A stretch of DNA of 64,000 nucleotides from Thiomonas arsenitoxydans (GTDB lineage Bacteria > Pseudomonadota > Gammaproteobacteria > Burkholderiales > Burkholderiaceae_C): positions 3,224,001-3,288,000 of the forward strand of contig NC_014145.1 in assembly GCF_000253115.1 (NCBI RefSeq). The letters are read 5' to 3'. The notes beneath the pieces were generated by a model, which saw nothing but the letters and a program-made list of their open reading frames with translations, searched no databases and was not told where the DNA came from. The stretch's first letter is position 1. Each line of letters begins with the position of its first letter. Made by a program: the position numbers and the translations under genes. Positions 1 to 7,141 of this stretch are shown in pieces.

Positions 1-153
1 AGTATAGGGGAAAGTCGATACAGCACCAGCTTTTTTCGTGCGGCTGCATCTAACATTGTGTCGAGTCAACGTTCTGTCATTTCGCTTGACAGCCGCGTCG
101 CCACTGACCTCAATTTGTGCAAGCGCGCATTTCATCCAATTTCGGGAACTTTC

Positions 154-600
154 ATGACGGCTCTGCTGGTCTTTTTACATCTTGTCGCCGCGGTCATCTG
201 GATGGGTGGTATGGCGTTCATTCTGTTTGCCATGCGGCCCGCCGCTTTCGCCCTGCTTCAACCGCCTGTGCGCCCGCAGTTCATGCTGGCGACACTGCAG
301 CGCTTCTTCCCTCTCGTCTGGCTCAGCATCGCGGTGATTTTGATTTCGGGATTGATCATCATGCTGCAGGTCGGTTTCGCCCAGGCCCCCGTGGGCTGGC
401 ATGCGATGCTGGGCATCGGCCTGGTGATGATGGCGGTCTTTGCACACATTTACTATGCACCGTTCCGCCGCGCGGGCCAGGCCGCTTCCAGGCAGGATTG
501 GCCCGCGCTGGGCCGCGCGCTGGAGCAGATTCACCCCTTGGTGGTGCTCAACTTTACGCTGGGCTGGATTGCGATTGCGGTTGTGCTGCTCTGGCATTGA
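154..600 (+). CDS. CopD-family / small four-helix membrane protein
   Basis: A 148-residue integral inner-membrane protein. Hydrophobic stretches lie near residues 2-25, 45-68, 80-100 and 125-147, with a WMGG motif in the first helix and a histidine at residue 9. This pattern resembles CopD-like (copper resistance D) or related haem/copper-handling membrane proteins, but no catalytic motif fixes the role. I chose the ATG at 154 because the first membrane helix follows immediately. An upstream in-frame GTG at 58 would add 32 hydrophilic residues. It converges on waaF with a 12-nt gap. Family assignment is moderately sure; function is inferred only. Confidence 0.6.
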   Translation: MTALLVFLHLVAAVIWMGGMAFILFAMRPAAFALLQPPVRPQFMLATLQRFFPLVWLSIAVILISGLIIMLQVGFAQAPVGWHAMLGIGLVMMAVFAHIYYAPFRRAGQAASRQDWPALGRALEQIHPLVVLNFTLGWIAIAVVLLWH

Positions 601-612
601 GCGCCTGAGCAC

Positions 613-1698
613 TCAATGGGGTGCGGCAGCAGACATCAGTCGCGCCAGCTCACACCAGACCGCATCGGGCGAGATGTGTTTGAGGCAGTCCAGATGCCCA
701 AGCGGGCAGGTGCGTTGAAAACACGGACTGCAATCGAGGTGCAGCCAGAGCGTTGCACTGTGATGTGCCGCAGGAGGCGTGTGGCGCGGATCGGTCGAGC
801 CGTACACCCCCACGGTCGGGCGCTGCAGTGCGGCGGCCACATGCATCAAACCGGAATCGTTACTCACCGCACCGCTGCAACTGGCGAGCAAGGCAATGGC
901 GTCTGCCAACCGCGTGGCGCCGCAAAGATTCACGCTGCCCGGCGCCTGCGTGGCAATCTCGGCTCCGGCCGCAGCATCCCGCGGGGCGCCGAGCACGGCA
1001 ACGGCATAACCGGCTTGTCGCGCCTGGATGGCTAAGGCGGCATAGTGCGCGACCGGCCATTGCTTGGCCGGGCCGTATTCCGCGCCGGGGCAGAGGGCAA
1101 TCCAGCGCGGCGGCAGACCGAACCGGCGGCGCACCGCCTCGGCCTCGTCTGGAGAAATGTGCAGGGTCGGCTCCGGAATCGAAACCGGGCTGGACGCGCC
1201 GTCAACCTGCGCCAGCGCGGCGTAATGTTCGCGCATGTCCGGTCGGCCCTGACTCTGCGGCCGGGGAACGCGGCAGGACACGGGCGACAGCGCCATCGGC
1301 TCGGAGGCTGCTCTCACCCGAGCGGGCTCGTCCGCCTCAAACCGATCGGTCAGTAGCAGTCCGCGTGCTTCGCCGGTATAGCCAATGCGCTGCGGTATGC
1401 GTGCCAGCCACGGCACCAGGCGCGACTTGAGGTTGTTGCCGAGGATGTAGGCCCGCTGGAAACCCGCACCACGCAATGGCTTTGCGATGCGCCTGCGTAG
1501 CGCGAAATCGAGCTGACCATGCGCGAACGGCGCCTCGATGACCTCGCTCACCCCCGGCATGGCCCGCAATACCGGAGCCACGCCGGGCAGCCCTATCGCG
1601 CTGATCTGCTCGCCTCGGGCAGCCAGCAAAGCCACCAAGGGCTGGGCCATCACCGCGTCGCCGATCCACTGCGGGGCGATCAGCAGAACACGGGTCAT
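613..1698 (-). CDS. waaF: ADP-heptose:LPS heptosyltransferase II (glycosyltransferase family 9)
   Basis: A 361-residue GT9 enzyme that transfers the second L,D-heptose to the inner core of lipopolysaccharide, on the cytoplasmic face of the inner membrane. The N-terminal Rossmann half begins with the IGDAVMAQP motif near residue 12. The C-terminal half has CPGAEYGPAKQWP, the SNDSGLMHVAAAL loop and VGVYGSTDP, all typical of WaaF. Length is close to the family norm of about 350. It is the last gene of an apparent ilvE-zinc finger-waaF run, starting 13 nt after the zinc-finger gene. WaaC (heptosyltransferase I) is the main alternative, but the motifs fit WaaF better. Confidence 0.88.
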   Translation of the reverse strand: MTRVLLIAPQWIGDAVMAQPLVALLAARGEQISAIGLPGVAPVLRAMPGVSEVIEAPFAHGQLDFALRRRIAKPLRGAGFQRAYILGNNLKSRLVPWLARIPQRIGYTGEARGLLLTDRFEADEPARVRAASEPMALSPVSCRVPRPQSQGRPDMREHYAALAQVDGASSPVSIPEPTLHISPDEAEAVRRRFGLPPRWIALCPGAEYGPAKQWPVAHYAALAIQARQAGYAVAVLGAPRDAAAGAEIATQAPGSVNLCGATRLADAIALLASCSGAVSNDSGLMHVAAALQRPTVGVYGSTDPRHTPPAAHHSATLWLHLDCSPCFQRTCPLGHLDCLKHISPDAVWCELARLMSAAAPH

Positions 1699-1711
1699 GC
1701 CGGACGTGCAC

Positions 1712-1912
1712 TCAATGGCCGTGCACCACTTCGCCTTCGGCCAGACGGTAGCGGGTGCCGCAGTAAGGGCAGGCCGCTTCGCCGTGCGTCACGTCGATGA
1801 ATACGCGCGGATGGCTGCTCCAGATCGGCATACTAGGATTGGGACAGTAGGCCGGCAGATCCTTGGCTTTGAGTTCGACCACGGGCATGTCGGGCTTGGG
1901 AATGGCGCTCAT
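1712..1912 (-). CDS. CHCC-type zinc-finger domain protein
   Basis: A 66-residue protein with a C-terminal zinc-finger pattern of Cys23, His34, Cys48 and Cys51 (CPYCGTRY around the last pair). This matches the zf-CHCC family, which is related to a small mitochondrial complex I subunit; its bacterial role is unsettled. I chose the ATG at 1912, 31 nt after the ilvE stop, because it gives the usual short family length. An upstream ATG would overlap ilvE by about 60 nt. It lies between ilvE and waaF, as commonly seen in Burkholderiales. The domain call is firm; the function is unknown. Confidence 0.85.
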   Translation of the reverse strand: MSAIPKPDMPVVELKAKDLPAYCPNPSMPIWSSHPRVFIDVTHGEAACPYCGTRYRLAEGEVVHGH

Positions 1913-1943
1913 AGGCGGGTCTCGATCAGTGAGGGATTCGTCG

Positions 1944-2879
1944 TCAAACCGCAGACAGCCAGCCTGCGTACTTGGGATTGCGGCCGCCGACGATGTCGAA
2001 AAAAGCATTCTGGATGCGCTCGGTGATCGGGCCGCGATACCCAGGGCCGAGGGTGACGCCGTCGAGCTCGCGGATGGGGGTGACTTCGGCCGCCGTGCCG
2101 GTAAAGAAGGCTTCGTCAGCGATGTAAACCTCGTCGCGGGTGATGCGCTTTTCCTTGATGGTCAGGCCTAGGTCTTCGCAGATGGCGAACACGGTTTTGC
2201 GCGTGATGCCGTTGAGCGCGCCCGAAGAAAGATCGGGGGTGTAGAGCACGCCTTCGCGCACGACGAAAATATTCTCGCCCGCGCCCTCGCTCACAAAGCC
2301 CTGCGGGTCGAGCAGCAGCGCTTCGTCGTAGCCGTCGCCCGTGACCTCCAGATTCGCCAGAATGGAGTTGGTGTAATTGCTCACCGCCTTGGCGTTGCAC
2401 ATGGTGATGTTCACATGGTGGCGGGTGTAACTACTGGTCTTGACGCGAATGCCGCGCGTGAGCCCCTCTTCGCCGAGATAGGCGCCCCACGGCCACGCTG
2501 CGATCATCAGATGAATGGTGTTGCCGCGCGGCGAAACGCCCAGCTTCTTGTCGCCGATCCAGGTCAGCGGACGGATGTAGCAGGAGTCGAAACCGTTGGC
2601 CTTGACCACGTCGATCTGGGCTTGCATAGCCTGCTCGATGGTGAAAGGAATCTCCATGCGCAGAATCTTGGCGCTGTTGAACAGGCGCTCGGTGTGATCG
2701 CGCAGGCGGAAGATGGCCGTGCCCTGGTCGGTCTTGTAAGCCCGCACGCCCTCGAAGGCGCCGCAGCCGTAGTGCAGGGTGTGGGTCAGAACGTGGACTT
2801 TGGCATCACGCCACTCCACCAACTGGCCGTCCATCCAGATTTTTCCGTCGCGATCCGACATGGATGTGGGCATGACCAT
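1944..2879 (-). CDS. ilvE: Branched-chain amino acid aminotransferase
   Basis: A 311-residue fold-type IV PLP enzyme that interconverts leucine, isoleucine and valine with their 2-oxo acids, using glutamate/2-oxoglutarate. The PLP lysine is K164 in the CNAKAVSNYTNS segment. EGAGENIF, the cofactor-binding glutamate region, follows near residue 200, and the N-terminal TLHYGCGAFEGVRAY substrate loop is intact. The ATG at 2879 follows a GGAGA ribosome-binding site at about 9 nt; an alternative ATG at 2861 is possible. It heads a short run with the zinc-finger protein and waaF. Length matches the long bacterial IlvE class. Confidence 0.95.
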   Translation of the reverse strand: MVMPTSMSDRDGKIWMDGQLVEWRDAKVHVLTHTLHYGCGAFEGVRAYKTDQGTAIFRLRDHTERLFNSAKILRMEIPFTIEQAMQAQIDVVKANGFDSCYIRPLTWIGDKKLGVSPRGNTIHLMIAAWPWGAYLGEEGLTRGIRVKTSSYTRHHVNITMCNAKAVSNYTNSILANLEVTGDGYDEALLLDPQGFVSEGAGENIFVVREGVLYTPDLSSGALNGITRKTVFAICEDLGLTIKEKRITRDEVYIADEAFFTGTAAEVTPIRELDGVTLGPGYRGPITERIQNAFFDIVGGRNPKYAGWLSAV

Positions 2880-2958
2880 GATGTGTTGTCTCCGCAGAAT
2901 AAAAGAACCATTCTAGAAACTCCGCGCGGCAAACACACGCCACGCGGAGTCGGCTGCC

Positions 2959-3456
2959 TTACAGCGCCGCCAACGCCGCGTCGTAGTTGGGCTCGTGAGC
3001 GATTTCGTTCACCAGCTCGGTGTGCAGTACGGTGTTGTCCTTGTCGAGCACGACCACGGCGCGGGCGCACAGCCCGGCAAGCGGGCCGCCAGCGATGCCC
3101 ACGCCGTAGGCCTGGGCGAAACTGCGGTCACGCATTTCCGAGAGGTTGACCACCTTGTCCAGCCCTTCGGCGCCGCAGAAGCGGGCCTGGGCAAACGGCA
3201 GATCGGCCGAGATACACAGCACCACGGTGTCGGGCTTGTCGCTGGCGCGAGCGTTGAAGGTGCGCACAGATTGCGCGCAGGTCGGGGTGTCGATGGACGG
3301 GAAGATGTTGAGCACCTTGCGCTTGCCCGCGAAGTCGGCCAGGGTGCGGTCGGCCAGGTCTTTGTCGGTCAGGCGGAAGTCGGGGGCTTTGCTGCCTTTG
3401 GCGGGCAATTCACCGCTGGTGGGAACGGGGTTGCCATGCAGATGGGTGGTGGCCAT
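2959..3456 (-). CDS. tpx: Thiol peroxidase (atypical 2-Cys peroxiredoxin)
   Basis: A 165-residue Tpx that reduces hydrogen and alkyl hydroperoxides with electrons from thioredoxin. The peroxidatic cysteine is C60 in the SIDTPTC motif and the resolving cysteine is C94, the same spacing as in E. coli Tpx. Length is exactly the family norm. It stands alone, 79 nt from ilvE. In E. coli the enzyme is periplasm-associated, but no signal peptide is visible here. The C-terminal half, with [15 protein letters not shown] and EPNYDAAL, is also typical. Confidence 0.96.
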   Translation of the reverse strand: MATTHLHGNPVPTSGELPAKGSKAPDFRLTDKDLADRTLADFAGKRKVLNIFPSIDTPTCAQSVRTFNARASDKPDTVVLCISADLPFAQARFCGAEGLDKVVNLSEMRDRSFAQAYGVGIAGGPLAGLCARAVVVLDKDNTVLHTELVNEIAHEPNYDAALAAL

Positions 3457-3556
3457 GCGAGTCTCCTTCGGGGTGTCGTCAGCGAGTGACAGAGCTTTGC
3501 ATGGTAGAGGCCCAGCGACTTTTTTTCAGGCGGCGGCTGCACGGGCCGAGCGGTCT

Positions 3557-4471
3557 TCAGGACTTGCGCGTGACTGCGGCGTGTACCTGCCCCGAGGGCA
3601 CATGACGCGCGGCGGATTGCACATGTCCCGCTTGGTCGTCGAAGAAAAAATCGGGCTGAAATTCGCGCAGGAACGGCCCCTTATCCAGCCCGCCAAGAAA
3701 CATGGCTTCATCAATGGTGATGTTCCAGTGCATCAGGGTGCGGACGGCGCGCTCGTGCGCCGGAGCGCTGCGCGCGGTGACCAGCGCGGTGCGCAGACGC
3801 ATGGGGGTGGAGCCATCGGCGCTCGCCTTTTGCAGGCGGTGCAGGGCTTCGAGCAGGGGCTTGAATGGGCCCGGCGGCAGCGGCAGCGCGGCCTTGCGGG
3901 CTTCGTGCTGCTGGAAAGCGGGCAGACCTTCGGTCTGGAAAACGCGCTCAGCTTCGTCGGAGAACAGCACCGCGTCACCGTCGAAGGCGATGCGCACTTC
4001 ATCGGGATGCGCCTCGGACGCACGCGCCGACTCGGGGTAAACCTGCGCCGCCGGATAGCCGGCGTGCAGCGCAGCGCGAACATCGTCTGGCTCGGCCGAC
4101 AGAAACAGATGGGCCTGCAAAGCGTGTAGATATTGATAGGGCGCGCGGCCCCGCGTGAATACGCCGCGCTCGATGGGCGTGCCGTGGTGTTTGGCGGAAT
4201 TGAACACCCGCAACCCGGACACCGGGTCGTTACGCGACAGCAGCACCACTTCCACCCGGTCGCGCTGGGCGTCGCTGGTGTTGAAGGCCAGCAGCTTGCG
4301 TACCAGTTGGAACGCCACGCCGGGCTGCGCCGGGCGCTCCAGCCGGTCGAGCTGCAGCCGCATGTAGGCAGCGTCGTCGGCCTGCTCGAACACGCGGTTC
4401 TCCTCCTCGAAATCGAACAGGGCGCGGGAGGAAATCGCCACGACCAGGCGGTCGTTCAAATCGGCAGGCAT
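3557..4471 (-). CDS. Cytosolic 5'-nucleotidase family protein (NT5C1-like)
   Basis: A 304-residue protein of the 5'-nucleotidase family PF06189, related to eukaryotic cytosolic nucleotidase I; it probably dephosphorylates nucleoside monophosphates. It opens with LVVAISSRALFDFEEEN. Later come haloacid-dehalogenase-like motifs: FDGDAVLFSDE near residue 165, LVTARSAP near 230 and PDFFFDDQ near 275. It begins 3 nt after the gspF stop, so it may be transcribed as the last gene of the type II secretion operon, though no role in secretion is known. The family call is good; the substrate is unproven. Confidence 0.85.
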   Translation of the reverse strand: MPADLNDRLVVAISSRALFDFEEENRVFEQADDAAYMRLQLDRLERPAQPGVAFQLVRKLLAFNTSDAQRDRVEVVLLSRNDPVSGLRVFNSAKHHGTPIERGVFTRGRAPYQYLHALQAHLFLSAEPDDVRAALHAGYPAAQVYPESARASEAHPDEVRIAFDGDAVLFSDEAERVFQTEGLPAFQQHEARKAALPLPPGPFKPLLEALHRLQKASADGSTPMRLRTALVTARSAPAHERAVRTLMHWNITIDEAMFLGGLDKGPFLREFQPDFFFDDQAGHVQSAARHVPSGQVHAAVTRKS

Positions 4472-4474
4472 GAC

Positions 4475-5689
4475 TTATTTCACCAGGTTGTTCATCTGGA
4501 TGATGGGCATCATCACGGCCAGCACGATGAGCAGCACCATGCCGCCCATGACCAGAATGAGCAGCGGCTCCAGAATCGTGGTCAGGGTCATGGCGCGGCG
4601 CTGCACTTCCTGCGCATGCTGCACCGCGGCGCGGTCGAGCATCTGCGGCAGCGTGCCGGTTTGCTCGCCCAATCGGATGAAGGTGATGAGCACGGGCGGA
4701 AAGCGCTTGTGCAGCGCCAGCGACTGCGCCAGCGTTGCGCCCTCGCGCACCAGGGCGATGGCCTCTTCCGCGTCGGCCTTGAGCAGGCTGTTGCTCAGCG
4801 TGTCTGCAGCGGCCTGCAGCGCGCGCAGGATGGGCACGCCCGCCGCACCCAGAATGCCCAAGGTGCTGGCGAAACGCGCGGTGTTGATGCCGCGGATCAG
4901 CCGTCCGAACAGCGGGCTGCGCAGCATCATGGCGTCGAACGCCAGACGCGGCCCCGGCAGCTTCATGGCCTGCGCGAACACGACGGCGCCAACCGCGAGC
5001 ACGATCAAAATCAGCCAGCCCCAGGCCCGCATGAAATCGGACACGGCGATGAGGCCGAGGGTGAGCAGCGGCAACTTCTGGTGCGCGCCCTGAAACACGC
5101 CGACCACCTGTGGCACGACGTAGGTGAGCAGCAGCACCACCACGGTGACGGCCACCAGCACCACGATGGCCGGATAGGCGAAGGCCTGCACCAGCTTGCC
5201 GCGCAGCGCCTGCTGGTCTTCGAGGTAGTCGGACAGCCGCTCCATCACCAGACCCAGGTCGCCGCTATCTTCGCCCGCGCTCACCAGCGCGCGGTAGATG
5301 GGCTTGAATTCGCGCGGATACTGAGCCAGCGCGTCGCCCAGGCTGTGACCAGCTGAGACTTCGCTTTTGAGGTTGGAAAGCAGATTGCCGATTTCGGCGC
5401 GGTCAGCATCTTCGGCCAGGGCGGCAAGGGCTTTCTCCACCGGCAGGCCAGACACCAACAGGCCCGCGAGCTGGCGGGTGAACAGGGTGCGTTCCTGGTT
5501 GTTGAACACCCGGCGCGCAAACCGGCGGCCGCTGGCCTGCGCCGCTTCTTCGTGAATGCCTTCGACCTGCAACGGAATGAGCCCGCGGCTGCGCAACAGG
5601 GTACGGGCGCCGCGGGCGCTGTCGGATTCGAGCACGCCGGACTGTTCGGCGCCTGCGGTGTCAAGGGCGGTGAAACGGTAGGCGGGCAT
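4475..5689 (-). CDS. gspF: Type II secretion inner-membrane platform protein GspF
   Basis: A 404-residue polytopic protein that couples the GspE ATPase to pseudopilus assembly. It has the two repeated GspF domains, with FTRQLAGLLVSGLPVEKAL near residue 70 and FASTLGILGAAGVPILRAL near residue 270. Hydrophobic helices follow each, and a C-terminal anchor lies near 370-395. I chose the ATG at 5689 (MPAYRFTALD), the usual start of the family. An ATG 18 nt upstream would overlap gspE. Length agrees with known GspF proteins. It is the last recognised gsp gene of the minus-strand operon. Confidence 0.95.
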   Translation of the reverse strand: MPAYRFTALDTAGAEQSGVLESDSARGARTLLRSRGLIPLQVEGIHEEAAQASGRRFARRVFNNQERTLFTRQLAGLLVSGLPVEKALAALAEDADRAEIGNLLSNLKSEVSAGHSLGDALAQYPREFKPIYRALVSAGEDSGDLGLVMERLSDYLEDQQALRGKLVQAFAYPAIVVLVAVTVVVLLLTYVVPQVVGVFQGAHQKLPLLTLGLIAVSDFMRAWGWLILIVLAVGAVVFAQAMKLPGPRLAFDAMMLRSPLFGRLIRGINTARFASTLGILGAAGVPILRALQAAADTLSNSLLKADAEEAIALVREGATLAQSLALHKRFPPVLITFIRLGEQTGTLPQMLDRAAVQHAQEVQRRAMTLTTILEPLLILVMGGMVLLIVLAVMMPIIQMNNLVK

Positions 5690-5703
5690 GGTGGAGCAGA
5701 AAT

Positions 5704-7128
5704 TCAATCACGCGTCACGCGCAGCAACTCGGCCAGACTGGTGATGCTGGTGTCGATATAGCGTTGCCCATCCTGGCGCATATTGCGCATCCCCGTGGCC
5801 TGGGCCAGGCGGCGCAACTCGGCCTCGGAGGCACGGGCGTGAATGGCGGCGCGCAGACCGTCGTCCACTTCGAACAGCTCGAACACGCCGGTGCGTCCGG
5901 TGTAGCCGGTGTGATTGCACGCGGGGCAACCCACAGGCACGAAACCCTGGCCGTCGGGCGACGGCACTTTGCAGGCCGGGCAGAGCTGGCGCACCAGCCG
6001 CTGCGCCAACACGCCCAGCAGCGAAGAGGCAAGCAGAAAGGGCTCGACGCCCATATCGGTCAGGCGGGTAACGGCCGAGACGGAGTCGTTGGTATGGAGT
6101 GTGGCGAGCACGAGGTGACCGGTGAGCGAGGCCTGAATGGCGATCTGCGCGGTTTCGAAATCGCGGATTTCGCCGATCATCACCACGTCGGGGTCTTGCC
6201 GCAGGATGGCGCGCAGAGCTCGGGCAAAGGTGAGGTCGATGCGGGCGTTGACCTGCGTCTGGCCGATGCCGGGCAGGTCGTACTCGATCGGGTCTTCCAC
6301 CGTCATGATGCTGGTGGTGCTGGCATCGAGTCGGCTCAGCGCCGAGTACAGCGTGGTGGTCTTGCCGCTGCCGGTCGGGCCGGTGACCAGCAAAATGCCG
6401 TGCGGCGCGCGAATGAGGGCATCGAAGTGGTCGAGCATGTCGGGCGCCATGCCCACGGCGCGCAGATTCAGCCGCGCCGCCGATTTGTCGAGCAAGCGCA
6501 GCACGGCGCGTTCGCCATGCGCGCAAGGCAGGGTGGACACGCGCACATCGAGAGTGCGGCCGCCGATGCGCAGGGCGATGCGGCCGTCCTGAGGCAGACG
6601 CTTTTCGGCGATATCGAGCTGCGAAAGAATCTTGATGCGCGAAATCAGCGCGCCATGCAGCGCCTTGTTGGGCCGCACCACTTCGCGCAGCGTGCCGTCC
6701 ACGCGAAAGCGCACCACCGAAGCGGTTTCATAGGGCTCGATGTGAATGTCCGAAGCCCCTTCGCGCGCGGCCTGGGTGAACAAGACGTTGAGCATGCGGA
6801 TGATGGGCGCGTCGTCGGCGGCTTCGAGCAGGTCTTCCACCGCGGGGATGTCCTGCATCAGCCGGCCCAGATCGACGTCGCCCTCCACTTCGCTGATGAC
6901 CGACGCGGCGCTGCCATCGCGGGCAGCGTAGGCCGCGCCGATGCGCGCCTGCAGGTCTTCAGCGGTGGTGCGGTGCACCGCGCACAGCACATGCTGGCGC
7001 TGCACCTCGGCCAGCGCCGCGGGCCGCGTGGCCTCGCACATCCAGAGTTCGACGCCCTGGCCGTCGTCTTCGGCCAGCACCGCCTGGTCGCGGCAGAAGG
7101 TATAGGGCAAGGGATGACGCACGGACAT
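5704..7128 (-). CDS. gspE: Type II secretion ATPase GspE
   Basis: A 474-residue hexameric ATPase that powers pseudopilus extension from the cytoplasmic face. The order is a short N1E-like region, the N2E domain (ASDIHIEPYE near 125-133), Walker A GPTGSGKT at 250-257, the Asp box region, Walker B DVVMIGEIRD from 314, and a His box with TLHTND near 343. A four-cysteine zinc site is present at C383, C386, C401 and C404. The 14-residue spacer between the cysteine pairs is shorter than the roughly 30 residues of the enterobacterial protein. It lies between gspD and gspF, 13 nt after gspD. Confidence 0.95.
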   Translation of the reverse strand: MSVRHPLPYTFCRDQAVLAEDDGQGVELWMCEATRPAALAEVQRQHVLCAVHRTTAEDLQARIGAAYAARDGSAASVISEVEGDVDLGRLMQDIPAVEDLLEAADDAPIIRMLNVLFTQAAREGASDIHIEPYETASVVRFRVDGTLREVVRPNKALHGALISRIKILSQLDIAEKRLPQDGRIALRIGGRTLDVRVSTLPCAHGERAVLRLLDKSAARLNLRAVGMAPDMLDHFDALIRAPHGILLVTGPTGSGKTTTLYSALSRLDASTTSIMTVEDPIEYDLPGIGQTQVNARIDLTFARALRAILRQDPDVVMIGEIRDFETAQIAIQASLTGHLVLATLHTNDSVSAVTRLTDMGVEPFLLASSLLGVLAQRLVRQLCPACKVPSPDGQGFVPVGCPACNHTGYTGRTGVFELFEVDDGLRAAIHARASEAELRRLAQATGMRNMRQDGQRYIDTSITSLAELLRVTRD

Positions 7129-7141
7129 GGCGAGCGGTCGT

